Shown piece after piece: positions 10,016-17,274 of a DNA stretch of 30,899 nt. Where the stretch lies: positions 1-30,899 of IMG/VR virus record IMGVR_UViG_3300010354_017031, one strand, 5' to 3'. The stretch is from a virus. Within the stretch, counting starts at the first letter, position 1, and every line of letters starts with the position of its first letter. The translations under genes and the position numbers were made by a program. The notes under the pieces are model-generated. The model made no database searches. It saw only the letters and a list, made by a program, of their open reading frames with translations, and was not told the DNA's origin.

Positions 10016-10031
10016 TCTACCTCCATGTAGA
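10016..10031 (-). promoter_or_regulatory. Shine-Dalgarno hairpin of tail-tube gene
   Basis: On the mRNA, TCTAC-ATGGAG-GTAGA forms a 5-bp stem with a 6-nt loop holding GGAG of the ribosome-binding site. It ends 3 nt before the ATG. The surrounding leader (ACTCTACATGGAGGTAGAA) is nearly identical to that of the decoration gene at 15481. Confidence 0.65.
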
Positions 10032-10110
10032 GTGTGAGTTGTTAAAGTAATTCATGTTCCAGAGCCAGTACAATACACCAAATGCGGTGAAATGAAAATG
10101 ACTTGTATCA

Positions 10111-11667
10111 TCATTTTTTGAACCGATTTGCGATGTCCGCGATGAGTTTCAGTCTCGACTTCTTCTTATAGCGTTTTTCTGCGGCCTGAGCTTGCTGCAC
10201 CTCTTTTTCTTTCAACGATTTCCATTCTGCTGTCGACCGCGTTGACAGATAGCGTTGATTTTTCGCTTTGAGTTCTGCTTTAATCGCGGCATTCTTCGCC
10301 TTAAGTTCATCGAAGCGCTTGTTGTTCTCAGCAATCTCTGTACTTCTCCATTTTCCGGAGCGATCAGTTTTAACAGCCCTTCCTCCTCCGAACGTGCGTA
10401 AGGCCTCCATCTCCATTGCCCGTTTCAATTTCAACTCCTGAGCTTTCAATTCCTCCAAAGCCTCATTGAGTCTCATCTGGTCGGTGGCTCTTTCTTTAGC
10501 TCGCTTAACAGTCGGAGGGGTAGTGCGGCGACGTTTCGGGATATTTCTCTTTAGATTCTGTTCGGCTTTGGCCAGCTGAGCAAGAGACCCGCCAGGAGGA
10601 GTAGGTAGTCCAAGGTATTTGCGCAATGCAGTGCCACCCTCGATCGCTAAGGCTCGAAGCCATGGCCGTTTGGACTCGGCTGCCAGTATGCGATCAATCC
10701 CTCGCAACTGCGTATTAATGTAGGCCCCATCTTCATTTTGTTCTGGACGAGTAAAGTTGAGTCCTAAACCTGTAGTCAATGATACTACCTTACCAGTAGC
10801 GAATGGGACGGTAAACAATAAGTCCATCTTCGGATTCCAGGCTGGAATACCTATCTCAACCTGATAGCTCACTCGTCCATACGTTTTCTTGTTCTTGCCC
10901 CTGCCCAGAGTGAAAGCAGTCACTCCTTGACTAGCTTGGGGTGTAGTCACTTTTGCGAAGTTGCTGTAGCGTAATGAACTCAAGCGTGTCCTGGCAGCCG
11001 ACCGAAAGGCAGCAAACCCTTTTCCGGTATGTTTCCAGTAAGTTGGGGTAGTGCTCAGCAGCTCATCCTTTTCCCACAAGGTATAAGGACGTAGTGCTGA
11101 AAAAACCCCGCTCACCTCGACCGTGTCGGCGCGATTAAGCCCTATCGCTTTAGCTTCAGCGCCGTTTGTTTTAAGGGTGAATGCTCGGCGAAATGGGGTG
11201 TCATAACCCTGGTAATTCGTGTCCTCGTTGCCCTTATAATATGTACCATTGAACCGAGGAGGTACCTGCGGCTCCTGCAGGGCTTCAACCAAAGTCTGAA
11301 GAGATGCCTTATAGTATAGGTAGGTAGCAACCTGCATCCGGGTAGCTGGACGCGCAATCTGTTGTGCAAGTTTCCTGAGATCGGACACTGCTTGAGGTGC
11401 AGCAACTTCCTTTATACCAGACTTAGACGATAGAGGCTCAGCCGACTCCTTTTTAAGTAAATCAACCAACTCCTCAGGTATTGTCTGTTTAATGGACTGC
11501 CTGATTTTCAATAGATCGGCAATATACTTCTTGAATTCAGCTTCACCGCCGCGCTTACCGTTCGCCATCACGAACTCGGTACGTGCCCTATCCAGGGCCT
11601 TCCCTGTAGGAGGCTTCAGTAATTGAACCTTCGCTTGGCTCCCAGGGAGGCGGCGAAAGATGGTCAT
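10111..11667 (-). CDS. Large basic protein between tail terminator and tail tube, function unknown
   Basis: 518 aa. The ATG overlaps the preceding stop by one base (TAATG) with no evident Shine-Dalgarno, so translation is probably coupled. Residues about 1-130 are helical and charged. Residues about 150-360 look globular and beta-rich (for example YGRVSYQVEIGIPAWNPKMD). Residues about 375-518 are Lys/Arg-rich, predicted helix or coiled coil with RRRTTPPTVKRAKERA. Siphoviruses usually place tail completion or terminator genes here, but those are about 130-200 aa. It could be a tail-completion protein with added domains, a minor virion protein, or a DNA-contacting head-tail protein. I do not recognise the family. 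Confidence 0.8.
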   Translation of the reverse strand: MTIFRRLPGSQAKVQLLKPPTGKALDRARTEFVMANGKRGGEAEFKKYIADLLKIRQSIKQTIPEELVDLLKKESAEPLSSKSGIKEVAAPQAVSDLRKLAQQIARPATRMQVATYLYYKASLQTLVEALQEPQVPPRFNGTYYKGNEDTNYQGYDTPFRRAFTLKTNGAEAKAIGLNRADTVEVSGVFSALRPYTLWEKDELLSTTPTYWKHTGKGFAAFRSAARTRLSSLRYSNFAKVTTPQASQGVTAFTLGRGKNKKTYGRVSYQVEIGIPAWNPKMDLLFTVPFATGKVVSLTTGLGLNFTRPEQNEDGAYINTQLRGIDRILAAESKRPWLRALAIEGGTALRKYLGLPTPPGGSLAQLAKAEQNLKRNIPKRRRTTPPTVKRAKERATDQMRLNEALEELKAQELKLKRAMEMEALRTFGGGRAVKTDRSGKWRSTEIAENNKRFDELKAKNAAIKAELKAKNQRYLSTRSTAEWKSLKEKEVQQAQAAEKRYKKKSRLKLIADIANRFKK

Positions 11668-12128
11668 TAGACTTTGCGACTGGCGCGGGCAGTAACGGTC
11701 ACAAAACGCAAGCCAGATACCCGATCGGCCTGCTGCGGTGTGACCCCAGAAGAGACGATAAACAAGGAACCAGCCTCTACTGGCGGATTCTCTTCATCCG
11801 GAGCCAGCGAATAATCGCAGACGATGAAGGATTTGCCGGCTTTGAACGTGTCGATGAACATGCTGACATAGTCTAGGCTCTCATACTGAGATGGGTCTAG
11901 CGCAGTCATTACTCCGATATCGAACATTACCAACCATAACGGGTCCATCGGGTCTTCCGCAATCGAGGCAAACTCCCAGCATACAGCAGGCTGATCACTT
12001 TCCAGGATATCCGTACTAAACCTCTCGGTTGCTAAGTCGATAAAGGGAAGCCCCTTGCTGACTGCAAGTTGCAGGGCATAGAAGTCAATCGTTGATTTTA
12101 CCGCTTTAGTAAATGTGCTGTAACTCAT
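11667..12128 (-). CDS. Putative tail terminator protein
   Basis: 153 aa. The ATG overlaps the upstream stop as ATGA. The sequence suggests an alpha/beta fold: an N-terminal helix (FTKAVKSTIDFYALQL), a strand PAVCWEFASI, a strand-rich middle (LWLVMFDIGVMT), and a C-terminal strand GLRFVTVTARA. This strand/helix pattern, the length, and placement after the stopper-like gene fit tail terminators (lambda gpU-like), which cap the tube and dock to the head. No diagnostic motif is visible; the call rests on size, order and predicted fold. Confidence 0.5.
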   Translation of the reverse strand: MSYSTFTKAVKSTIDFYALQLAVSKGLPFIDLATERFSTDILESDQPAVCWEFASIAEDPMDPLWLVMFDIGVMTALDPSQYESLDYVSMFIDTFKAGKSFIVCDYSLAPDEENPPVEAGSLFIVSSGVTPQQADRVSGLRFVTVTARASRKV

Positions 12129-12715
12129 GATGACCTCTTTTGGATTGCGCGACAGATCTTGAATCCGGAGGCGCTTGTGACTTCCGTGATGTCGTGAAAC
12201 CGGCCAGCAGCCTGAAGCTCATTATCAGTATCCACCGGGCAGTCTCGCGGAAGCATAATTGCGTTCTGAGTGTAGGAGATGTTATCGAATTCCTTGCCCT
12301 GCTGGAAAGTTATCCGTTCCACGTCACACCAGAATTGCCCGAGAGAGCTCCGTGTGGCCGTAGCCTTCATCCCAGACGCCGCAGTGGTATGCGAAAACCC
12401 ATACAGAGTACCAAAGTACGCAGCTCTGTGGATCAGCGCTACTTTGCTGTATGGGTCGACAAAAATATCGTGATTCTCGTTACCAAGCAAATAGACCACA
12501 CCTGTCTGAGAAAACTTGATGACAGAGTAATTGGCAAGGGCTGTATCCCACTCTGGGACTAGAAGATGCCGGCGCTTATTCCCGAACTCGCGCTCGGAGA
12601 TAAACCGATCAAACGGAAGTAATGTGACTAGGGAGACGTCCTCATCCCAGTCCACCCCATTCCAGCCAGCGACCGCAGTCTTGGCAAATTTCGTTGCTGC
12701 TTTGGCTAAGTCCAT
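12125..12715 (-). CDS. Putative head-closure (stopper) protein
   Basis: 196 aa starting MDLAKAATKFAKTAVAG, 3 nt after the connector gene and overlapping the next gene by 4 nt. The body appears beta-rich with a C-terminal strand pair (FHDITEVTSASGFKICRAI), reminiscent of stopper/adaptor proteins that close the portal after packaging. At 196 aa it is longer than typical stoppers (about 100-130 aa). Order connector, this gene, terminator-like gene matches head-tail joining modules. Inference from context; no signature motif seen. Confidence 0.5.
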   Translation of the reverse strand: MDLAKAATKFAKTAVAGWNGVDWDEDVSLVTLLPFDRFISEREFGNKRRHLLVPEWDTALANYSVIKFSQTGVVYLLGNENHDIFVDPYSKVALIHRAAYFGTLYGFSHTTAASGMKATATRSSLGQFWCDVERITFQQGKEFDNISYTQNAIMLPRDCPVDTDNELQAAGRFHDITEVTSASGFKICRAIQKRSS

Positions 12716-12718
12716 ACA

Positions 12719-13195
12719 TCACTGCGTCGAGGTGACTGGGTCAACGGCGAGCGCCACACCAGCAAATAAGGTGATTGAAGCAACCGTGGCTGTCTGCGCG
12801 GTCAGGTCAGAGACAATGCCTTTGTAATAGGCCGCTCGGCCAGACAGGTCTCTGATCAGTTTATCCCAATCTATGGTAGGGAATCGACTCAACGTGTTCT
12901 TCCCGTCGCCGACCTGCTGTGGCGCGGCGAATTTCAGGGATTGTGCAGCAAGCACGGCACAGTAGTATGTGCAGTACAGTGTAATCGCATCGGAAGTAGA
13001 TCGAGCAGTTTCCGAAGCGTCAGTGGCCGCCCCCGCGGCATATAGTGCCACATGGGTCGGCAACCAACTCAAAAGGTCCAACCGAAGCTCTTTATCGAGA
13101 TTTCTGTCAATCAGCGCTTGGTCAGACAAGTCGGATTGGTCCACCCCGAGTACAGAGCGGATTTGGTCTGTATCGGTGTAGAGTATTTCCGACAT
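12719..13195 (-). CDS. Putative head-tail connector (gp6-like adaptor)
   Basis: 158 aa. The N-terminus ILYTDTDQIRSVLGVDQSDLSD followed by helices resembles head-tail connectors of the HK97 gp6 / phage gp6-like type, which form a ring under the portal. An Ala-rich helical middle (LYCTYYCAVLAAQSLKFAA) is followed by FPTIDWDKLIRDLSGRAAYYK, also common in these adaptors. The C-terminal 30 residues are hydrophobic. It starts 1 nt after the upstream stop (TAAAATG). Family call is from pattern recognition and operon position. Confidence 0.6.
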   Translation of the reverse strand: MSEILYTDTDQIRSVLGVDQSDLSDQALIDRNLDKELRLDLLSWLPTHVALYAAGAATDASETARSTSDAITLYCTYYCAVLAAQSLKFAAPQQVGDGKNTLSRFPTIDWDKLIRDLSGRAAYYKGIVSDLTAQTATVASITLFAGVALAVDPVTSTQ

Positions 13196-13196
13196 T

Positions 13197-13493
13197 TTAC
13201 AGCTCTTTAATCAAGCCAGCAGCGATCTGGCTACGCAGCCAGCCTGTCATCTTTTCTACCACGACAGGATTTCCTTTGGGGAAAATCTGCAGGGTATAAG
13301 GGTCTCTCAGCTTTACGCTGGAAATGAACTGTTTTGGCTCAATGACTTCCAGAGTAGTGCGCAGGCTAATCGGGTCTGGTTGAGTTTCTTCCACCGCAAC
13401 CACTTCTGCCAGTTGCTCCCCGAGGACGTCTTCGATTTGCCCAACATCTTCTGGAGTTATCGTTTCCAGCTCTTTCTTTGCTTTCGCCATCAT
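13197..13493 (-). CDS. Small protein downstream of capsid gene, unknown
   Basis: 98 aa starting MMAKAKKELETITPEDVG. AGGAG lies 4 nt before the first ATG and 7 nt before the second (13490), so the second Met may be the real start. The N-terminal half is acidic; the C-terminal half (FPKGNPVVVEKMTGWLRSQI) looks like a short folded unit. It lies between the capsid gene's hairpin and the connector. Candidates are a head-completion or head-fibre protein, but no family is recognised. Confidence 0.7.
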   Translation of the reverse strand: MMAKAKKELETITPEDVGQIEDVLGEQLAEVVAVEETQPDPISLRTTLEVIEPKQFISSVKLRDPYTLQIFPKGNPVVVEKMTGWLRSQIAAGLIKEL

Positions 13494-13509
13494 GTTTCTC
13501 CTAAATGAA

Positions 13510-13527
13510 GCCCTGCCGAAGCAGGGC
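13510..13527 (-). terminator. Partial terminator after major capsid gene
   Basis: A perfect 7-bp GC-rich stem with a TTCG tetraloop (minus strand GCCCTGC-TTCG-GCAGGGC) starts 25 nt after the capsid stop codon and is followed by TTCATTT. The stem is very stable but the U-tract is poor, so it may act as a leaky terminator or as a 3'-end stabiliser that keeps capsid mRNA abundant. Confidence 0.6.
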
Positions 13528-13551
13528 TATCAGATATATCAGCCGGCTGCC

Positions 13552-14745
13552 TTAAGCGCCTGCAGTCAGGGTCAGCATCTTCCAGCCTTGATCAATCAGA
13601 CGGAAGTAGTTTTCGCTGAAGTCAAAGCGCATTGCTGTGCCTTTTCTCAGAACGAACTCTTCGATCGCCTGATAGGTCGCGCCCACATAGACAACCTTGC
13701 GGATCGCCTTGGTGCTGTCGATACCTACGATGGTGTTGGCGCCGATAGTTGCGGTCTCCACCGGGAATACTCTGACGACATTTGGGATGCCTGGGAGAGA
13801 CATCAACGGCAGAGAGGTCAAGTACGCATTACCGGTATTGTCAGTGACAACCGGACGATCAGAGCGTTTTTCGATAGCCAGGAACGAATCCAGGTCCATC
13901 ATGGCCCAGTCGATGGTCATCTTCTTCCAATCTTTGCGCAACCATTTGATCCACGCTTTGTTGGAGATGACACCATCGGTAGACAGCGCTGAGTCATAGA
14001 CAGCTACATCTTCTGGAGTCAGAGCAGACATGCCAAGGTCGGTATCACCGTAAACCATATTGTAAATGGCTTCGTCGATGATCGCCGCACGTTCAGCCGC
14101 CGCTTGCTCACGCAACGCAATGCCCACAAGATCCAAGGTGGATGCTTGCAGAGACTCATTGGAGAACTCGATACCCAGCGAGATGGTTGGCAATCTGAAC
14201 GAGGTTTCGCTCAGAGTGATGCTTACCATTGATGGTGGCAGCGACAATTGTGAAATCGGCTGGCTACGCACCGCTCGTGGAGCAGTTAAGTTGATGATCG
14301 GCTGATCAACCCGCGGGCTATCCGAGTTGAAAGTGGTCGCGATCATTTGGTTGAAAGTCGCCTGATAGGAAGACTCATCCGTGGTCAACTCAGAAGCGAT
14401 CATTTCCAGCACCGCTGCCGGGAACAACAAGCGACCAGTCAAGGTTTGAGCTTGGCTGCCATCCGGACGCATAATGGCATTCATGTTGATATCCGCCAGC
14501 CCGCCCAAGACGTCCTTCATAGAAGGCGGCTTAATGCCGGTCTTGTTATCTGCGGTCAGGAAGAGCCCATTAGATGCCAGCGCCTGCTCGAACGGGGTTC
14601 CGAACTTTTCAGCATCGGTGTCCGCGCCGTACTTCTGGTTAAGGTATTGTGGCAACGACAGATTCAACTTAAAAGCTGCTGCGTAGTCGTCCATGCTCAA
14701 GGTAATTTCATGAGCTTTACCGCTTTTGTCGACAAGTTGTGTCAT
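13552..14745 (-). CDS. Major capsid protein (HK97 fold)
   Basis: 397 aa. It follows protease/scaffold and decoration genes. The N-terminal 100 residues are charged and helical like a delta/scaffold domain. The body carries a strand-helix pattern typical of HK97-fold capsids, including PTISLGIEFSNESLQ, a long helix ALREQAAAERAAIIDEAI, and the C-terminal segment RKVVYVGATYQAIEEFVLRKG followed by FSENYFRLIDQGWKML. The AAGGAG ribosome site is in the loop of a 5-bp hairpin 3 nt before the ATG. It would assemble the prohead with portal and scaffold. Whether the N-terminus is cleaved by the S49 protease cannot be read from sequence. Confidence 0.85.
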   Translation of the reverse strand: MTQLVDKSGKAHEITLSMDDYAAAFKLNLSLPQYLNQKYGADTDAEKFGTPFEQALASNGLFLTADNKTGIKPPSMKDVLGGLADINMNAIMRPDGSQAQTLTGRLLFPAAVLEMIASELTTDESSYQATFNQMIATTFNSDSPRVDQPIINLTAPRAVRSQPISQLSLPPSMVSITLSETSFRLPTISLGIEFSNESLQASTLDLVGIALREQAAAERAAIIDEAIYNMVYGDTDLGMSALTPEDVAVYDSALSTDGVISNKAWIKWLRKDWKKMTIDWAMMDLDSFLAIEKRSDRPVVTDNTGNAYLTSLPLMSLPGIPNVVRVFPVETATIGANTIVGIDSTKAIRKVVYVGATYQAIEEFVLRKGTAMRFDFSENYFRLIDQGWKMLTLTAGA

Positions 14746-14748
14746 TTC

Positions 14749-14764
14749 GAACCCTCCTTGGTTC
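14749..14764 (-). promoter_or_regulatory. Shine-Dalgarno hairpin of capsid gene
   Basis: On the mRNA, GAACC-AAGGAG-GGTTC gives a perfect 5-bp stem and a 6-nt loop that is exactly the Shine-Dalgarno. It ends 3 nt before the ATG. The stem sequence differs completely from the tube and decoration hairpins, yet the architecture is the same. Confidence 0.65.
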
Positions 14765-14773
14765 TTAAGTTAA

Positions 14774-15481
14774 TTAAATGCGTTCCAACAGGACGGTGTC
14801 CCCTGTTACGCCGGTGCCAGTGACATGGCGGATGCAGCGCCAGAGTGCTCTGAGTGGAGCAGTCTGAGTGAAGATGTTGGTCTTCACGCTGTAAACCGAA
14901 GTATTATCAGGATTAACCGACCAAGTTGAGACTGTGGCAACCTTCGTTGATCCGACGTAGTCGGTGATCACTTTGGTTTGACCAGCGCCGGTACCGCTCA
15001 ATATTTCAACGGTCATACCGTTGTAATAGTCATCGACGGCCGACGCAGTTCCATCCAAAGTGATTGAAGTTGCGCCACCAGCAGCAGCTGTGCCTGCCTC
15101 AACTTCGACAGAGGTCAGAGCCGGAGCACCGCCTGCTTTAACTTGGGCAGCACCGACAGTTCCCAAAGCTACTTGAGTGTCAGCAACAACATAGCTACCA
15201 ACTGCCAAAGCGCCGACTTGGTTAGCACCTACCGCAGCCTCAACGCGACCTTCGAGTTGGACGCCGCCAAAGCTGAAACCGTCATTGACCGTGAAAGGTT
15301 CGATGGCTTTGACAAATCCGTCGATTTCGTCGCCATTGGTCGCCAACACATAGTTATTGGCAGTACCCAGCTTGACGGCTTTATTCAGGTCCTTGTCAGA
15401 GAATTTGGTGGAATTGTTTGGCCCCAGTGCAGCAGAAACCAATTCTGTTTCGACTAATTGAGTAAATACAAATGCAGTCAT
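14774..15481 (-). CDS. Capsid decoration-like / structural beta protein
   Basis: 235 aa, directly upstream of the capsid gene where head decoration proteins are common (lambda D position). The N-terminus (FVFTQLVETELVSAALG) is followed by a strand-rich region. Residues about 145-205 hold a repeat-like unit with DDYYNGMTVEILSGTGAGQ then TKVITDYVGSTKVATV, a module I have seen in several phage surface and tail proteins. The C-terminus ends TGDTVLLERI. GGAGG sits in a hairpin loop before the ATG, so high expression is expected. A decoration role is inferred from order, size and predicted beta content. Confidence 0.65.
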   Translation of the reverse strand: MTAFVFTQLVETELVSAALGPNNSTKFSDKDLNKAVKLGTANNYVLATNGDEIDGFVKAIEPFTVNDGFSFGGVQLEGRVEAAVGANQVGALAVGSYVVADTQVALGTVGAAQVKAGGAPALTSVEVEAGTAAAGGATSITLDGTASAVDDYYNGMTVEILSGTGAGQTKVITDYVGSTKVATVSTWSVNPDNTSVYSVKTNIFTQTAPLRALWRCIRHVTGTGVTGDTVLLERI

Positions 15482-15483
15482 TT

Positions 15484-15501
15484 TTCTACCTCCATGTAGA
15501 A
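15484..15501 (-). promoter_or_regulatory. Shine-Dalgarno hairpin of decoration gene
   Basis: On the mRNA, TTCTAC-ATGGAG-GTAGAA forms a 6-bp stem with a 6-nt loop containing GGAG, ending 2 nt before the ATG. The leader is nearly the same as that of the tail-tube gene 5.5 kb away, suggesting duplication or shared selection. Confidence 0.65.
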
Positions 15502-15514
15502 GTGTGGGTTAAGT

Positions 15515-16093
15515 TTACTTTTTTACCGGTCTCACCGCGCCGATTCGCGCAGCATGCATCGGCATGACAACCGCCCCCATGCTTCCCTCATCAGGAGCAT
15601 CACTTGGAGGCTGAGCCACCCCGCCGATCTTGAAGGACTTGCCGAATTCAGCATTCACCTGTGTAAAGTGCTGCAACAAAGCCTCATCGCTCAGCGAGCT
15701 CAAATCGCTACGGGTACCGCCCAAGGCGATCTTGCGCAGATTAGAGAAATCCTCCACGATGGTACGCATTTGCGCATGCGTGGCATTCATCGCATCGACT
15801 TGAGCTTGGATATTATGCTGTTCGACCGACATGGTAACCAGCTTCTGGTTGGCTGTTGCCAACTCAGCTTTCAAATAGGAGACCAGACCATCATCAGCCG
15901 GCTGCAGTGCCGCGGCGACTGGTGCTTCAGCGGACGCCTCTGGCGCTGGCGGAGTCTCTGGAACTTCTGGCACTTCTGGTGCAGACGCCTCTGGCGCTGG
16001 CGGAGTCTCTGGAGTTTCTGGAAGTTCGGCTGAACCTGTCAAAGTCAGCAAAGCTGCTTGCTGTTCAGTAAGAAATTTAGTTTGTTTCGCCAT
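15515..16093 (-). CDS. Nested scaffold protein (internal start in protease gene)
   Basis: In frame with the protease at codon 292, an ATG (MAKQTKFLTEQQ) is preceded by GGAGG with 8-nt spacing. The 192-aa product would be the scaffold domain alone, as with lambda Nu3 inside gene C. It contains the Pro/Glu repeat, a central coiled coil, and the C-terminus VVMPMHAARIGAVRPVKK, which may contact the capsid protein. The start is inferred from sequence; expression is not shown. Confidence 0.6.
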   Translation of the reverse strand: MAKQTKFLTEQQAALLTLTGSAELPETPETPPAPEASAPEVPEVPETPPAPEASAEAPVAAALQPADDGLVSYLKAELATANQKLVTMSVEQHNIQAQVDAMNATHAQMRTIVEDFSNLRKIALGGTRSDLSSLSDEALLQHFTQVNAEFGKSFKIGGVAQPPSDAPDEGSMGAVVMPMHAARIGAVRPVKK

Positions 16094-16966
16094 GTCATCA
16101 GCCTCCATGCTTGTGACGTTTGTTGATTCCATTCTGGTAGGCCGCTGTTGCTGACCCACCGGTATCGATTTAGATGGCTTTGTCAATTTGCTCATCATAT
16201 CATCAATTGACATAATTCCGTCAATTAATCCGACTGCATGCGCTTCTGCGGCCAAGAACTCTCGACCATCGGCCATGGTATTGTGGACGATCTCCGAAGT
16301 TGTTTTGCGCGATTTCGCAACATGCGCTACGAATTCATTATACATCGCATCAAGCCGATGCTGAATAATGCCTTGCGCTTGTGGCGTTAGTTTCTCATAC
16401 GGGCCGCCCAAGGCTTTAAATTGCCCAGCCCTTAAGACTGTAGCCTTGATGCCTTCATTTGCCAACATCTTCGTGATTTCCTGATGTACCGTAATGACCC
16501 CGATCGACCCGACGGTAGCCATCTTGGACGCATAGATTTGTTTCGCACTGGCGCCGATCCAGTACGCCGCCGAAGCCATCATGCCATCGGTATAGGCATA
16601 CACCGGTTTACTGATTTTAAGCAGAAGGTCGGATACCATTTCAATACCCTTGGCAGCTCCGCCAGGAGAGTCAATATGCAGCAAAATCTTATCGGTCGTG
16701 CTGTCTTGTTCAGCAAGGATCAGTGCCTCACGGATATCCGGATAGCTGGGGATCCCAAATAACTTGGTCACCCAGTTACTGGATGAAACGATGCCACCCT
16801 TAATGGTTACCATCGAGACGTTCTGATGATTACTCAGCAGGGCATTGTCTGGAGTCTCCTCCTCGACATTCATAGAGCGGAGCTCGACATCGAAGGATTT
16901 ACTCTCGAGGGCGAGGTATGTGTCAAAGGAATCTTCATCCCCCAACCAATAATGATATTTTGGCAT
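15515..16966 (-). CDS. Prohead protease (S49/SppA family) with C-terminal scaffold domain
   Basis: 483 aa. The ClpP/crotonase-like fold is clear: strand LLHIDSPGG (oxyanion PGG about 101-103), nucleophile Ser132 in MMASAAYWIG, strand MATVGSIGVI, and general-base Lys184 in AGQFKALGGPYEKLT. This matches S49 phage proteases (lambda gpC type) that mature the prohead. Residues about 292-483 form a scaffold-like part: a Pro/Glu/Ala-rich repeat, then a coiled coil (YLKAELATANQKLVTM) and a basic tail. An internal start with its own ribosome site at 16093 suggests a nested scaffold product. The gene lies between a small helical gene and the decoration gene. Confidence 0.9.
   Translation of the reverse strand: MPKYHYWLGDEDSFDTYLALESKSFDVELRSMNVEEETPDNALLSNHQNVSMVTIKGGIVSSSNWVTKLFGIPSYPDIREALILAEQDSTTDKILLHIDSPGGAAKGIEMVSDLLLKISKPVYAYTDGMMASAAYWIGASAKQIYASKMATVGSIGVITVHQEITKMLANEGIKATVLRAGQFKALGGPYEKLTPQAQGIIQHRLDAMYNEFVAHVAKSRKTTSEIVHNTMADGREFLAAEAHAVGLIDGIMSIDDMMSKLTKPSKSIPVGQQQRPTRMESTNVTSMEADDMAKQTKFLTEQQAALLTLTGSAELPETPETPPAPEASAPEVPEVPETPPAPEASAEAPVAAALQPADDGLVSYLKAELATANQKLVTMSVEQHNIQAQVDAMNATHAQMRTIVEDFSNLRKIALGGTRSDLSSLSDEALLQHFTQVNAEFGKSFKIGGVAQPPSDAPDEGSMGAVVMPMHAARIGAVRPVKK
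15933..16013 (-). repeat. In-frame 30-bp direct repeat in scaffold linker
   Basis: Two identical 30-bp copies (15933-15962 and 15984-16013) with a 51-bp period encode a repeated ETPPAPEAS-type sequence. Such linkers can change length by recombination without breaking the frame. Confidence 0.85.
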
Positions 16967-16967
16967 G

Positions 16968-17273
16968 TTATGTTCCTGGCTTATGGCGAGTGGTGTCGGA
17001 ATATAGCTGATCTATTCTCTGATGAGTACGATCGAACCCCTGGTTCAAGTCGTGCTTCAGGTCTCGTAATATCCCTTCTAAATCGTCCCTGGTAACGAAC
17101 CTGGATTCAATATGTGCTATTCTAAGTTCGTATTGATCTAATTTGTTGTTAACATCTCCGACCTTGCTTGCCGCAGCTCTGAAGGCTATCGAACTGACTG
17201 CCGCAACCCCCAGCCCAGCCCAGTTGGCGAGTTTCTCCAAGAGTTCGATCGGCTCGAATAGCGGCTCTTGCAT
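16968..17273 (-). CDS. Small protein with hydrophobic N-terminal helix and coiled coil
   Basis: 101 aa from the ATG at 17273, 1 nt after the upstream TGA; an in-frame ATG at 17294 overlaps the transglycosylase and lacks a ribosome site. Residues about 14-33 (LANWAGLGVAAVSSIAFRAA) form one moderately hydrophobic helix; the rest is predicted coiled coil (DQYELRIAHIESRF, then LKHDLNQGFDRTHQRIDQLY). It lies directly after a lytic transglycosylase, so a membrane-associated lysis partner (holin or holin-like) is possible; a head protein is equally possible. No family recognised. Confidence 0.65.
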   Translation of the reverse strand: MQEPLFEPIELLEKLANWAGLGVAAVSSIAFRAAASKVGDVNNKLDQYELRIAHIESRFVTRDDLEGILRDLKHDLNQGFDRTHQRIDQLYSDTTRHKPGT

Positions 17274-17274
17274 A

